A stretch of DNA of 64,000 bases from Flavobacteriales bacterium (GCA_016721005.1 JADKJM010000016.1:248001-312000), one strand, 5' to 3'; counted from the stretch's first letter, positions 18,637 to 28,440 are shown. Made by a program: numbers and translations. Notes: generated from the letters alone by a model not told the origin.

Positions 18637-19125
18637 TCACGGTCCCGGCACCGGCCGGTAGAAGATCAACTTGCCGCCGCGCACGTCAGCGAGGCGTAGG
18701 ACCGTGGTAGCCACTTTGCGGACGTTCCCGAAGTTCTGGTGCGCGATGGTGTACACGCCACGATCCTGCACCACCACCACGATCGCGGTGTGCTTGCAGT
18801 AGATGTCCTGCTCGATCCGGCCTTCGATCCTTCGCTCCGTGGTTACGCCTTCGAACTGCACGATGTCACCGGGTTTGATCTCCTGCTTACGCCAGTCCAG
18901 CACGGTTCCGAACCCATAGGCGCCATCCCATTTCGCGCCTGCTTCGTTCAGCGCACCGGCAGCCAGATCCCAGCACTCACCGCGGTCCACCTTCTTGCCC
19001 AAGTGCGCCGCAGCGAAATCCACGATGTGCTGGTTGATCCCCGGCAGCGGATGGGTCGCGGTGCTGTCCTGTCCCCGCCCCGGAAAAGCAAGGCCGAGAA
19101 GAAGAATGAAGGTCCCGAAGCGCAT
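18637..19125 (-). CDS. Secreted papain-fold (NlpC/P60-like) protein
   Basis: 162 residues. Signal peptide MRFGTFILLLGLAFPGRGQ. The core has a Cys-His pair in the NlpC/P60 or BBC1/AIM3 order: GKKVDRGECWDLA with Cys51 at the helix start, KPGDIVQFEG, then KHTAIVVVV with His112 and a following aromatic strand. Such domains cleave peptide or isopeptide bonds; the length fits a single catalytic domain with no extra wall-binding module. Substrate unknown. Confidence 0.65.
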   Translation of the reverse strand: MRFGTFILLLGLAFPGRGQDSTATHPLPGINQHIVDFAAAHLGKKVDRGECWDLAAGALNEAGAKWDGAYGFGTVLDWRKQEIKPGDIVQFEGVTTERRIEGRIEQDIYCKHTAIVVVVQDRGVYTIAHQNFGNVRKVATTVLRLADVRGGKLIFYRPVPGP

Positions 19126-19177
19126 TCAGACAAAAGAACGCAATGGACCGATCCGCATTGCTTCCCACCTTCACGCC

Positions 19178-19738
19178 ATGAACCTGCCAAACCCTAACCT
19201 GTTCTTCATCCTCCTGGGTGTATCCGAGATCGCACTCGCCCTCTTCAAACGCGCGAAGCAAGGCAGCGATAAGGACCGTGGCTCCTTCGTCGCGCTGTGG
19301 GGCGTGATCGGCCTGTCCATCTACCTCGCCATCCGGTTCTCGTACACCATGCCGCGCTTTGCCGTGGAAGCCACCGTGGTGCAATACGCGGTAGGTCTGC
19401 TCCTCTTCATTTGCGGATCCACATTGCGCTGGTGGTCCATCATCCACCTCGGCCGCTTCTTCACGGTGAACGTGGCTATCGCTTCGGACCACCGCGTGGT
19501 GGATGACGGACCTTACACGTACGTGCGGCACCCGAGCTACAGCGGCGTCTTCATCGCGTTCATCGGCCTTGGCTTGTTGCTCTTCAACTGGCTTTCGCTC
19601 GTGGTGCTCGTGCTGCCGGTGATCATCATGTTCTGCTGGCGGATGCATGTGGAAGAGCGCGCGTTGCTCGAAGCACTTGGTGAGAATTACGGGACGTATA
19701 TGAAGCGCACGAAGCGGATCGTACCCTTCGTGTATTGA
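19178..19738 (+). CDS. ICMT/PEMT-type membrane methyltransferase family protein
   Basis: 186 residues from the ATG at 19178; longer in-frame starts run antisense into the preceding gene. Four to five membrane segments. The C-terminal cofactor region VDDGPYTYVRHPSYSGVFIA followed by HVEERALLEALGENYGTYMK is the isoprenylcysteine carboxyl methyltransferase / phosphatidylethanolamine methyltransferase signature (RHP-x-Y-x-G and E-E-x-x-L-x-x-x-x-G-x-x-Y). Bacterial members methylate lipids or unknown substrates in the inner membrane. Confidence 0.85.
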   Translation: MNLPNPNLFFILLGVSEIALALFKRAKQGSDKDRGSFVALWGVIGLSIYLAIRFSYTMPRFAVEATVVQYAVGLLLFICGSTLRWWSIIHLGRFFTVNVAIASDHRVVDDGPYTYVRHPSYSGVFIAFIGLGLLLFNWLSLVVLVLPVIIMFCWRMHVEERALLEALGENYGTYMKRTKRIVPFVY

Positions 19739-19786
19739 GGAGTGGGTGGGTAACAGGATCAGTGTCCGCCAGCTTGATCACTCCCT

Positions 19787-20272
19787 TCACAGCCTCTTCA
19801 CATACACCAAGCGCGTGAAGCCGCGTGGGTCCTCCTCGTCGCGCGCGGTCTCGTGAACAAAGCCCAGACGCTCATACAGGCGATGTGCAGCAAGCATGGT
19901 CGGCTGCGTCCAGAGCACCAGGCCAAGGGCGTCATCAGCGGCGGCGCGCATTAGGCATCCATGCACCAGAGCATGGCCTACGCCTTCACTGCGGGCATCG
20001 GAGCGGACGGCCAACAAGCGGAACTCACGTTCGCCGGGCAAAGCAACTTGGTGCAATTGGCTGCCTTCATGCAGGAAGAGCACGGCGCCGATCGTTTCCC
20101 CCGTATCCTGGATCGCGAGCAGGAAAGCACCTTCCTGTTCCAGCCGCTCACGCCGCATGAATTCCGCTGCGCGATCCGCAGGGGTGAAGCCATCACCCAC
20201 GTACACCTGTTGCAACAATGCACAACCGCGGGCCCAGTCCTCATCGGTGACGGCTTCGCGAATGGTGACCAT
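19787..20272 (-). CDS. GNAT family N-acetyltransferase
   Basis: 161 residues from the ATG at 20272 (a GTG lies one codon upstream). Standard GNAT order: ETIGAVLFLHEGS strand, EREFRLLAVRSDARSEGVGH with the acetyl-CoA loop R-S-E-G-V-G-H, then LWTQPTMLAAHRLYERLGFV. The RLYERLGF helix is typical of small-molecule acetyltransferases. Substrate unknown. Confidence 0.8.
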   Translation of the reverse strand: MVTIREAVTDEDWARGCALLQQVYVGDGFTPADRAAEFMRRERLEQEGAFLLAIQDTGETIGAVLFLHEGSQLHQVALPGEREFRLLAVRSDARSEGVGHALVHGCLMRAAADDALGLVLWTQPTMLAAHRLYERLGFVHETARDEEDPRGFTRLVYVKRL

Positions 20273-20305
20273 CACTGAGCAGTTCGTTGTTGAGCGATCT
20301 GAATG

Positions 20306-20992
20306 CTAGCCGTGTACCGCGCTGGTACAGCACGACTTCACCGTGAAGCGCACACCGTCCCACTCGCGCTCCGGTTCTTCGCGAAGCACCGTCCGCGCAT
20401 CGGAAAAACCGGCGGCGGTGATCACCTGCTCCCATTCGGCGGGCTCGTACATCGTAAAGCCGTGTTGAACGAAGGGCAACGCAAGCATGCTCGTGCGGTC
20501 CCGGTAACCGGCGAAGAACCGCCCGCCGGGTTTGAGCACACGTTTGATCTCGCGCAAGTGCGCATCGCGATCGTCCCAGAAGTAGATCGTGTTCACGCCG
20601 AAGACCGCATCGAACGAAGCATCAGCGAAGGGCATGCGGTCGCTGCTGCCCTCGTGCAATTCCGCGCGACCACCGGCAATGTGCGGTGCGAAGGTCTTCG
20701 ACGCGGCGGCCACCATCGCGGCGGAGTAGTCGAGGCCTGTGTAGTGGATGTCCGGCGCTCGCTCGAACAGCGGCAACGTGGTCAGCCCATTGCCGAAGCC
20801 CATCTCCAGGACACGTGCGTTCGGTGGCAATTGCAATTCATCCAGTACGACGCCGTAGAGGAAAGCGTTCACCTCGTTCATGCGCTTGGCCACCTTGCCG
20901 GCGGGAACACCCGATGGCTTGCGCAATTGCGCGGCCATCATCCGTGGCGTGGGGCCTTTGAAGAGGGTGCGGAGGAAGGTGAAAGGGTTCAT
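20306..20992 (-). CDS. Class I SAM-dependent methyltransferase (type 11)
   Basis: 228 residues from the ATG at 20992, preceded by a CCGAGAG purine-rich stretch; a longer frame start at 21079 is less likely. SAM-binding motif I is VLEMGFGNGLTTLPLF, motif II YTGLDYSAAMVAAA, and the later FDAVFGVNTIYFWDD and LREIKRVLKPGGRFFAGYRD are the Methyltransf_11 signature. Substrate unknown. It diverges from the CcsBA gene. Confidence 0.85.
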   Translation of the reverse strand: MNPFTFLRTLFKGPTPRMMAAQLRKPSGVPAGKVAKRMNEVNAFLYGVVLDELQLPPNARVLEMGFGNGLTTLPLFERAPDIHYTGLDYSAAMVAAASKTFAPHIAGGRAELHEGSSDRMPFADASFDAVFGVNTIYFWDDRDAHLREIKRVLKPGGRFFAGYRDRTSMLALPFVQHGFTMYEPAEWEQVITAAGFSDARTVLREEPEREWDGVRFTVKSCCTSAVHG

Positions 20993-21149
20993 CTCTCGGA
21001 CTGAAGTTGCAAAGAAAAGTGCTGCCTCCCGGAACAAGGGAATTTCACGCGCCTTGGTCGATCCAGCTTCACGCTTCATCGCACGGGCTTCCGCTCACAG
21101 TAGTTTGGTTCCTTCGCCTTCCCGAACAAGCCTGACCTTTGGCGAGCAC

Positions 21150-24100
21150 ATGAACATCCTTCCACCGGTCGTGAGGAAGATCCTCGACCCCTTCTTCAAC
21201 ACGCGGGCCGCCGCCGTGTACATCCTGCTCTTCGCCGCGTCCATCGCTGTGGGCACGTTCGTAGAGAACGACTACGGCACCAGTTCCGCGCAGCACGTGA
21301 TCTACAAGTCGACGTGGTTCAGCACGCTGCTGGCGTTGTTCTGCATCACCATCCTGGTGAACGTGGTGCGCTTCCGCATGGTGCAGCAGAAGAAGTGGGG
21401 GCTGCTGATGTTCCACCTCGCCATGATCATCATCCTCATCGGCGCGGGCGTGACGCGCTACACCGGTTATGAAGGTGTGATGCACATCCGCGAGAACGAC
21501 GCGTCGAACAGCTTCCTTTCCGCAGAGACGTATTTGGGGTTCGAAGTCCACCGCGGCGAACAGAACTACCGCTTCGATGAACCGGTGCTCTTCTCCAGTC
21601 TGGGCAACAACGAATGGAAGGAGTCATACCTGATCGGCAAGGACCTGATCGAGGTGGCGGTGAAGGAGTTCATCCCGAACCCGGTGGACAAGATGACGGA
21701 AGGGCCCACGGGCAAGCCCACCGTGAAAGTGGTGTTCGCCGGCCAGAGCGGTCGCGAGGAATACTACCTCAGCCTCGGTGAAACACGCCGCATCCGCAAT
21801 GTGCTCTTCAACTTCACGGAGACGCCGATGGCCGGAGCGGTGAACCTCGCGTTCCGCGACAATTCGCTTTTCATCAAGGCCGACCGCCCGCTGATCCAGA
21901 CGGTGATGGCCACGCAGACCACGGACACGCTCTATCCGCAGGCCGAATACCATCCATTGATGATGCGTTCGATGTACCGCGACGGCGCGAGCGGCTTCGT
22001 CTTCGGAGATTTCAACACGCAAGGCGTGGTGAGCATGCAGAGCGAAGGCATGAAGGTGCGCAATGAGAGCATCATCGCTTTGCGGATGGAGGTGAAGATC
22101 AACGGTGTGGCGCAGGACCTGTTGGTGTACGGACAGAAAGGAGCGCAAGGGCGGCCCGCGATCGCGCACGCCGATGCGCTGGACCTGGCGGTGAGCTACG
22201 GATCGAAGGAGGTGCAACTGCCTTTCTCCATCCGCCTATACGATTTCATCATGGACCGCTATCCCGGCACCAACAGTCCGGCATCCTACGCGAGCGAAGT
22301 GCAGTTGGTGGACGATCGCGAGAACATGAAGCAGGACTACCGGATCTTCATGAACAATGTGCTGGACCACGATGGCTACCGCTTCTTCCAATCCAGCTAC
22401 GACCAGGACGAGCTGGGCACCTATCTCAGCGTGAACCACGACCGCTGGGGCACGCGCGTGTCCTACCTCGGCTACATCCTGCTGACGCTGGGCATGATCC
22501 TCTCCTTGTTCAGTTCGAAGAGCCGCTTCCAGAAACTAGGGCAGAGCATCCGCGACATGCGCCGGATGAACACGACGGCCCTGCTCGCACTTGCGCTGAT
22601 GGCGGCGCCTTCGGTGCTTTCCGCGCAGAAGGTGATCGATGCGCGCCATGATGGTGGGGTGGTGGACGCCGCGCACGCCGAGCGCTTCTCCCGGATCCTG
22701 GTGCAGGACAACCAGGGACGGATGAAACCGATCCACACCCTTTCGCGCGAGTTGCTACGGAAGGTGTACCGCCGTGAGAGCATCAACGGCCTGAACGCCG
22801 ACCAGGTGATCCTGGGGATGCTCGCAAATCCGAACGATTGGTTGGACGTGCCGATGATCAAGCTCGGCGAGCACAAGCAAGTGCATGCCTTGCTCGGCGT
22901 GGAAGGTCCGATGGCCGCGTACAAGGACTTCTTCGACGAGAACGGCGATTACATCCTGCGCGATGAGCTGCGGCGCGTGGATGCGCTGAAGCCGATCGAT
23001 CGCGGCATGTTGGAAAAGGACCTGATCAAGGTGGACGAGCGGCTCAACATCCTGCACATGACATTGGGTGGCGACCTGCTGAAGATCATCCCGCTCCCCG
23101 GTGATCCGAACAACACCTGGGTGAGCGGCCATGGCGATGGCTCCGGCCACAACCACCCCACCGATCCGACGGCCGAGCGCTTCTTCGCAGCGTATGTGCC
23201 TGCCGTGCAAGAGGCCATGGTCACGGGCAACTACAGCCTGCCGGACAAGCTCCTTAGCGAACTCGATGGCTACCAGAAGCAAGTGGGCGCGGCGGTGATC
23301 CCCTCTAACACCCAAGTGAAGGCGGAGATCCTCTTGAACGAACTGAGCGTATTCGATCGACTCGCGCTCTACTACACCTTTCTCGGCCTCGCCTTCCTCT
23401 TCCTGCTTTTCTTCTCGGTCTTCAAGCCGGATGTGGATCTACGCAAGGTCCAGCGCGTGATGCTGATCCTGATGCTGCTCGGCTTCGTGCTGCAGACCAC
23501 CGGCCTCGGGTTGCGCTGGTACGTCTCCGAGCGCGCACCGTGGAGCAACGGCTATGAATCGATGATCTACATCGCGTGGACCACCGTGCTCGCGGGCATC
23601 CTCTTCAGCAGGAATTCGTTCGGCGGATCCGCAGCGACCATGATCCTTTCCGCCACCCTGTTGCTGGTGGCCATGCTCAGCTACCTGGACCCGGAGATCA
23701 CGCCGTTGGTGCCGGTGCTCAACTCCTACTGGCTCACGATCCACGTTTCCATGGAAGCGGGGAGCTACGGCTTCCTCGCGCTCGGCGCGGTGATCGGCCT
23801 GATCAACCTGTTGCTGATGATCTTCCTCACGAAGAGCAACGAGAAACGCGTGCATCGCTTGGTGAAGGAGATGAGCCACCTCAGCGAAATGACGCTGATC
23901 GGTGGATTGTTCATGATCAGCATCGGCACCTACCTCGGTGGCGTGTGGGCGAATGAATCATGGGGCCGCTACTGGGGCTGGGATGCGAAGGAGACCTGGG
24001 CGTTGGTGACGATCCTCGTGTACGCCTTCATCCTTCACCTGCGCTTGATCCCGAAGATGCAAGGCCTGTATTTGTACAACCTCACTTCGCTCTTCGGCCT

Positions 24101-24275
24101 GGCCACGGTGATCATGACCTACTACGGTGTGAACTACTACCTCTCCGGCCTGCACTCCTATGCGGCCGGCGATCCGGTGCCGGTGCCGGATTGGGTGTAC
24201 ATCACCGCAGGATCATTGTTCGCGATCGGTGCGCTGGCCTATTGGCGCAAGCGGAAATTCACGTTGATCAAATAG
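21150..24275 (+). CDS. ccsBA: CcsBA: fused ResB-CcsA cytochrome c synthase (System II)
   Basis: 1041 residues from the ATG at 21150, which begins MNILPPVVRKILDPFFNTRA; upstream in-frame codons run antisense to the methyltransferase gene. The N-terminal half is ResB/CcsB (FAASIAVGTFVENDYGTSSA, membrane segments at about 25-110, a large periplasmic domain, then a helix near 445). The C-terminal third is CcsA, with the heme-handling WWD-type motif WGRYWGWDAKETWALV and flanking histidines in HVSMEAGSYG and LHLRLIPKMQG. The protein exports heme and attaches it to CXXCH motifs. Its stop is 3 bp from the stop of the opposing multiheme-cytochrome operon. Confidence 0.93.
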   Translation: MNILPPVVRKILDPFFNTRAAAVYILLFAASIAVGTFVENDYGTSSAQHVIYKSTWFSTLLALFCITILVNVVRFRMVQQKKWGLLMFHLAMIIILIGAGVTRYTGYEGVMHIRENDASNSFLSAETYLGFEVHRGEQNYRFDEPVLFSSLGNNEWKESYLIGKDLIEVAVKEFIPNPVDKMTEGPTGKPTVKVVFAGQSGREEYYLSLGETRRIRNVLFNFTETPMAGAVNLAFRDNSLFIKADRPLIQTVMATQTTDTLYPQAEYHPLMMRSMYRDGASGFVFGDFNTQGVVSMQSEGMKVRNESIIALRMEVKINGVAQDLLVYGQKGAQGRPAIAHADALDLAVSYGSKEVQLPFSIRLYDFIMDRYPGTNSPASYASEVQLVDDRENMKQDYRIFMNNVLDHDGYRFFQSSYDQDELGTYLSVNHDRWGTRVSYLGYILLTLGMILSLFSSKSRFQKLGQSIRDMRRMNTTALLALALMAAPSVLSAQKVIDARHDGGVVDAAHAERFSRILVQDNQGRMKPIHTLSRELLRKVYRRESINGLNADQVILGMLANPNDWLDVPMIKLGEHKQVHALLGVEGPMAAYKDFFDENGDYILRDELRRVDALKPIDRGMLEKDLIKVDERLNILHMTLGGDLLKIIPLPGDPNNTWVSGHGDGSGHNHPTDPTAERFFAAYVPAVQEAMVTGNYSLPDKLLSELDGYQKQVGAAVIPSNTQVKAEILLNELSVFDRLALYYTFLGLAFLFLLFFSVFKPDVDLRKVQRVMLILMLLGFVLQTTGLGLRWYVSERAPWSNGYESMIYIAWTTVLAGILFSRNSFGGSAATMILSATLLLVAMLSYLDPEITPLVPVLNSYWLTIHVSMEAGSYGFLALGAVIGLINLLLMIFLTKSNEKRVHRLVKEMSHLSEMTLIGGLFMISIGTYLGGVWANESWGRYWGWDAKETWALVTILVYAFILHLRLIPKMQGLYLYNLTSLFGLATVIMTYYGVNYYLSGLHSYAAGDPVPVPDWVYITAGSLFAIGALAYWRKRKFTLIK

Positions 24276-24278
24276 GGA

Positions 24279-25064
24279 TCACTTCACCAACCGCGCGCCT
24301 TCCAGCAGGATGTCATACTGGTAACCCGCGCCGAAATCCTTGTCCAGCGCGATCGTACCGACCAAGGTCACCTCCTGCCCTTCGGCAACGGGCACATCGG
24401 TGGTGATCACCAGTTCCGCGTCCTTCTTGCTGCCGTCCTTGATGTGGATCCAATTGCGACCCATGATGTTGGGATTCACCTTGGTACACTTGCCGCTCAC
24501 CTGGATGACCTTGCCGCCGTACTTCTTCGCATCGGCCATGAGGTCGGCGATCTTCGTGGTGCCCGGGACATCCAATGCGGGCAACGGTGTGGACGGTGCG
24601 GTAGGCATGGTACCGGAGGCGGGGATCTCGGTCATGCCGCCCATGCTGCTGCCGTGATCGGAAAGGACCAACTGTGTAACGAGGTACAAGCGATCGAAGG
24701 TGCGGTTGTACTCCTTGCTCGGGAAATCGGTCTTCAGCAAGCCCCCGCGGTAGAAGTAGCTGCGACCGATCGCGACCTCCTGTACGGTGGTGGCGATCCA
24801 GAATTCCTCCGCTCCTTCCTTCACACGCACGTACACGTATTTGCTCGTCGGCAAGGCTTCCAAAGCGACTACGGTGTGCAAGTCCTTCTCCGCCGCAGGA
24901 TCCACGGCTCCTTGGTCACCTGGGCCGGAAGCGTTGGAGAATACACCCGTACTGTTCGGTGTTCCTGCTCCTTCCGCAGGGATCTCCTTGGGGCCGTTAT
25001 CGCACGCGGTGAAGGAGAACAAAGCAATGCCAATGAGAATGGCGGAGGTCGATCGGTTCATCAT
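24279..25064 (-). CDS. Lipoprotein with an OB-fold-like C-terminal domain
   Basis: 261 residues. Lipobox LFSFTAC at residues 15-21 predicts a lipid-modified Cys21. A Ser/Gly/Pro-rich linker is followed by a middle domain (LPTSKYVYVRVKEGAEEFWI ... YFYRGGLL) and a C-terminal domain with GGKVIQVSGKCTKVNPNIMG, NWIHIKDGS and EVTLVGTIALDKDFGAGYQY, matching the NrfJ-like/OB-fold nucleotide-binding-type domain found beside cytochromes. The start overlaps the beta-barrel stop (ATGA), making this the last gene of the multiheme-cytochrome operon. A supporting role at the outer membrane is inferred. Confidence 0.75.
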   Translation of the reverse strand: MMNRSTSAILIGIALFSFTACDNGPKEIPAEGAGTPNSTGVFSNASGPGDQGAVDPAAEKDLHTVVALEALPTSKYVYVRVKEGAEEFWIATTVQEVAIGRSYFYRGGLLKTDFPSKEYNRTFDRLYLVTQLVLSDHGSSMGGMTEIPASGTMPTAPSTPLPALDVPGTTKIADLMADAKKYGGKVIQVSGKCTKVNPNIMGRNWIHIKDGSKKDAELVITTDVPVAEGQEVTLVGTIALDKDFGAGYQYDILLEGARLVK

Positions 25065-26662
25065 CGTTTCTTCTTGCTGTCGAAGCGTTTGGTCAAGCTC
25101 ATGTTCACGCGGTAGTTGCGTTCATCCGCGATGGTGGACATCTCGCCCAGCACGGTGAACATCAATGTGCGCGCAAGGTCCAGGTTGAGATCCGCGCCAT
25201 AGTAGCGTTGCGAAGCGCGGGATGCCAGCGACGATCCTTCGGGTCGGTTCGCATAGCGGTATTCCACGATGCGATAGTACAAGCCCATGTTCAGTCGCTG
25301 CGGGATCAGCGTGCGCGAATGACGGAAGGAGATCACATCGCTGCGCAAGTAGTTCGATGTATTGCGGTTCATCTGCACCGACCAGCGCCCAAACCCTTGC
25401 GGATCCCTGTTGATGTTGAGGGAGCCGCTGATGTTGTCCGAGGCATTCATTCCATCGGCCTGGAACCGCTTGCTGTACGCCGCTCCCAAGGTCAAGGTCT
25501 TTGTGGGGCGCACGTTCAACCGGAAGCGCGCACCCTGTCGGGCCATGTCATCATCGAGCAGCACTTCCACATCGTTCCTGAAGGTCTCGTAGTACACCAC
25601 TCGTCGCCGGTGATCGTAGGACGCAAAGACATCCACCTTCCGGCTGATGCGATACCGACTGGAAACAAAGAGGTTGGTGAGGCGCGCCCCGCTTTGCACG
25701 GTGCTGTACAGATCCAGTTCGGCGGAAGAGAAGATGTTCAGGTTCCCGCCGAAGGTGGTGGAGTGCTGCAGGTATGCGTAGCGGCGATCGACCATGCCGC
25801 TGTTGGTCTGTTGCAACAAGCCGATGGTGGACTTCGAGTTCACCGTAGCAGAATTCATCTGCGTACCGATGTAGCCACCGTACTGCAGCAGGTTGGTGTT
25901 GAGGTCGTACGTGAAGATGTCCGGTCGGAAACCGACGATCGCCCCCGCGAAGAGCGTCCCGAAGCTCCGCTCTGCCTGCAACCCATCGATCGCACCGAGC
26001 GAGGATGCACTGTTGTTGATCTTCCTCCCCAACGTCAACGTGGTGTTGCTATCCGGTGCGTAGCTCACCGCCAGGTTATACACATTGAAGTAATCCGTTC
26101 GCTGCGGATAACGATCCATGTTCGCGGGATAGAGCTTCCGATAATTCAGATACGTCTCGGCGGAGAACTTGGAGTTGGCGATGCGTTCCGCGTTCATCGA
26201 GAAGCGGTACATCATGCGGTGATCGTTGTCGCGCGCCGAAGGGATGCTGCTGTAGCTCGCTGCGGAAAGACGTCCACGGATCCGTTCACCCTTGCCCTTC
26301 AGCGTGTCCTCTTCCACCGGTCGCGCACGGCTCGGCTTGGTCTCTTTCGCGGAGGCGATCTTCACCTCCAAAGCGTGCAGAACCCGCGTCCGGACCATGT
26401 CCTGCTTTTCCACTTTGCAACCACTGATCACCGTGCATACGCACGAGGTGGAGGACATGCTGCTCACCACGAGGCACGGTGTGGCCGTACCGTTCTTCAC
26501 CAGGTCCAACGTGTCCTTTGCCGTAATCCCCTCCGTGGTCGCGAACTTCACATACACATGCTGTGACGTGAGGAAAGTGACCTCGCCCGGGATGACTCCT
26601 TGAGCGGAGGCGAGCAAAGGCATCAGCAGCACGAGAACAACCCCTCTGCGCGTCCTCCTCAT
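25061..26662 (-). CDS. Outer-membrane beta-barrel protein of the multiheme-cytochrome operon
   Basis: 533 residues from the ATG at 26662, which sits in a TGATG overlap with the 22-heme cytochrome stop. Signal peptide MRRTRRGVVLVLLMPLLASA. A short soluble N-domain (EVTFLTSQHVYVKFATTEGI, and CLVVSSMSSTSCVC with paired Cys) precedes about 350 residues of alternating amphipathic strands typical of a transmembrane barrel (RFSMNAERIANSKFSAETYL, TLTLGRKINNSASSLGAIDG, FSSAELDLYSTVQSG, MFTVLGEMST), ending in MSLTKRFDSKKKR. By position it resembles the porin of porin-cytochrome conduits such as MtrB, but it is shorter and no sequence motif proves homology. Confidence 0.75.
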   Translation of the reverse strand: MRRTRRGVVLVLLMPLLASAQGVIPGEVTFLTSQHVYVKFATTEGITAKDTLDLVKNGTATPCLVVSSMSSTSCVCTVISGCKVEKQDMVRTRVLHALEVKIASAKETKPSRARPVEEDTLKGKGERIRGRLSAASYSSIPSARDNDHRMMYRFSMNAERIANSKFSAETYLNYRKLYPANMDRYPQRTDYFNVYNLAVSYAPDSNTTLTLGRKINNSASSLGAIDGLQAERSFGTLFAGAIVGFRPDIFTYDLNTNLLQYGGYIGTQMNSATVNSKSTIGLLQQTNSGMVDRRYAYLQHSTTFGGNLNIFSSAELDLYSTVQSGARLTNLFVSSRYRISRKVDVFASYDHRRRVVYYETFRNDVEVLLDDDMARQGARFRLNVRPTKTLTLGAAYSKRFQADGMNASDNISGSLNINRDPQGFGRWSVQMNRNTSNYLRSDVISFRHSRTLIPQRLNMGLYYRIVEYRYANRPEGSSLASRASQRYYGADLNLDLARTLMFTVLGEMSTIADERNYRVNMSLTKRFDSKKKR

Positions 26663-28368
26663 CAGTGGGTGCCGTCGGGGTGGCAGTTGTAGCAGGCTGC
26701 GCTGTTGTATGAATAACCGTTCACACCGTTGTGGTCGTCGTTCACCGAGTTCTGGTTGTTGTGCTCGTGGCAATCGACACATGTGAACACGCTATAGTTC
26801 GAGGGGTTCGTGTGGCACTCCGCACAGGTGCTCCACTCATTGTCATGTTGACCGCTGTAGATGGGGAAATAGTCCTGGTCATGGTCGAACGTGGCATTGC
26901 CCCAATTCGTCTCGTCATGACAGGACGCACAATCCGTGGGGAACTGCGCTGCGGCGTGGTTCGGGTCAGTGGTGCCATTGTAGTCCGAGATGTGGCAAGC
27001 GCTACATGTGGTCGGCGTGCCCATGAACCCGTTCGCATGGCATTGGTTGCATGACGCCGCCAAGTGCGCCCCGTGCAGCACGAAACCGGTGTTGCCATGG
27101 TCGAACGAGGAGTTGTCCCAGCTCGTCTCATCGTGGCAGGACGCGCAATTGGCGCCGAAGGCGCATTCCGCGTGGTTGGGGTCCGTGGTGGCGGTGTAGT
27201 CGTCCATGTGGCATTCACTGCATTCCGTGGGCGTTCCTGCATAGCCGTTCGCGTGGCATTCAATGCAAGCAGTGGTGGTGTGCGTGCCGTGCAGCGGGAA
27301 GCCCGTGCTGTTGTGATCGAAAGTAGCGTTGCCCCAGGCCGTCTCATCGTGGCACGTGGCGCAGTCCGTGGAGAATCCGGACGTTACATGGTTCGGGTCC
27401 GTGGTGGAATTGTAATCGTTGAGGTGACAAGCGCTGCACGCCGTCGGGGTTCCCGCGTAACCGTTCGCGTGGCATTGCATGCAATCCGTGGTGGCATGCG
27501 CGCCATGCAAGGGGAAGTCGGTGATGTTGTGGTCGAAGGATGCATTCCAACCGGGTCCCGTGGTGTGGCAGGTGGCGCAATCCGTCGAGAACCCGGCAGC
27601 GGTGTGGTTCGGGTCAGTGCTGCTGCTGTAATCCGTCATGTGACAGCTGGAACACGCGGGCGAGGCATCCGAGAAATTGCCGGTGGTGTGGCACTGCGCG
27701 CAGTCCTGGATCGTGTGCCCGCCGGTGAGCGGGAAGAAATCGTGGTTGGAGAACGCGGTGGACCAGCCCGTTCCCATCGGGTCGTGGCATTCATCGCAGT
27801 TCGTGGAGAACCCCGAACCCGTATGGTTCGGTGACTGCGTGGCCATGAAATCCGCGCGGTGGCAATTGATGCAGTCGTTCCCCAGCCGTGCAAAGGCGAG
27901 GGTGTTATCGGCGCTGTGGCAATCCACGCAACTGAGGTTGCCGTGCGCGCCGATCAACGGAAAGCCGTTCTGCTCGTGCAATTCGGGGATCTCATCCACC
28001 AACCACGTCTGCGGCGTGTGGCAGCGCGCGCAATCGTTGCCGACGGTCATGGCATGCACATCCGCGTGGCACGCAATGCAATCCGAGGCGGGCTTCACAT
28101 CGAAGCGGATCGATGTGTGGCATGACCTGCAGTCGATGCGCGCATGCACCCCGATCAACGGCATAGCGGTGCTGTCATGGCTGAAGCCCAGCGGGTCCTT
28201 CATCGCCGTCCAACTATCCGGAAGGTGACAAGCGGAGCAATCGATCTTGAACGCTTCACCGTGCGGTGATTGAGCGCTCATCTTCAGCACCAGTAAAACG
28301 ACCCCGAGGAACACGCTCCACCGGGGCATCCTTCGGTAACAGGCCGGTTCGCTTCGATGGTTCTCCAT
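26662..28368 (-). CDS. 22-heme periplasmic or surface cytochrome c
   Basis: 568 residues from the ATG at 28368 (a GTG lies one codon earlier; MPRWSVFLGVVLLVL at 28329 is an alternative that gives a cleaner signal peptide). I count 22 CXXCH motifs, from CSACH near residue 44 to CYNCH eight residues before the stop. The middle is built from about 72-residue repeats, each with three hemes (CATCHDE, C-x-x-CHANG, CSxCHxxDY). Between hemes lie FDHN...FPLHGxH segments, whose His are good distal ligands for bis-His hemes. No catalytic domain is seen, so it is most likely an electron wire. Coupled to the beta-barrel gene downstream. Confidence 0.9.
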   Translation of the reverse strand: MENHRSEPACYRRMPRWSVFLGVVLLVLKMSAQSPHGEAFKIDCSACHLPDSWTAMKDPLGFSHDSTAMPLIGVHARIDCRSCHTSIRFDVKPASDCIACHADVHAMTVGNDCARCHTPQTWLVDEIPELHEQNGFPLIGAHGNLSCVDCHSADNTLAFARLGNDCINCHRADFMATQSPNHTGSGFSTNCDECHDPMGTGWSTAFSNHDFFPLTGGHTIQDCAQCHTTGNFSDASPACSSCHMTDYSSSTDPNHTAAGFSTDCATCHTTGPGWNASFDHNITDFPLHGAHATTDCMQCHANGYAGTPTACSACHLNDYNSTTDPNHVTSGFSTDCATCHDETAWGNATFDHNSTGFPLHGTHTTTACIECHANGYAGTPTECSECHMDDYTATTDPNHAECAFGANCASCHDETSWDNSSFDHGNTGFVLHGAHLAASCNQCHANGFMGTPTTCSACHISDYNGTTDPNHAAAQFPTDCASCHDETNWGNATFDHDQDYFPIYSGQHDNEWSTCAECHTNPSNYSVFTCVDCHEHNNQNSVNDDHNGVNGYSYNSAACYNCHPDGTH

Positions 28369-28374
28369 CACTCG

Positions 28375-28440
28375 TTAATGGGTGCCGTTCGGGTGGCAGT
28401 TATAGCACGCGTTGCTGGTCGACCCTGCTGCTGACCATGG
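28375..28440 (-). pseudogene. Remnant of a multiheme cytochrome C-terminus
   Basis: The frame ending in TAA at 28375-28377 reads GSTSNACYNCHPNGTH, almost identical to the terminal SAACYNCHPDGTH of the 22-heme gene directly downstream. Upstream bases up to about 28660 carry no other CXXCH in any frame. This looks like the leftover 3' end of a duplicated or deleted cytochrome gene. The rest of 28372-28681 shows no gene. Confidence 0.55.
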
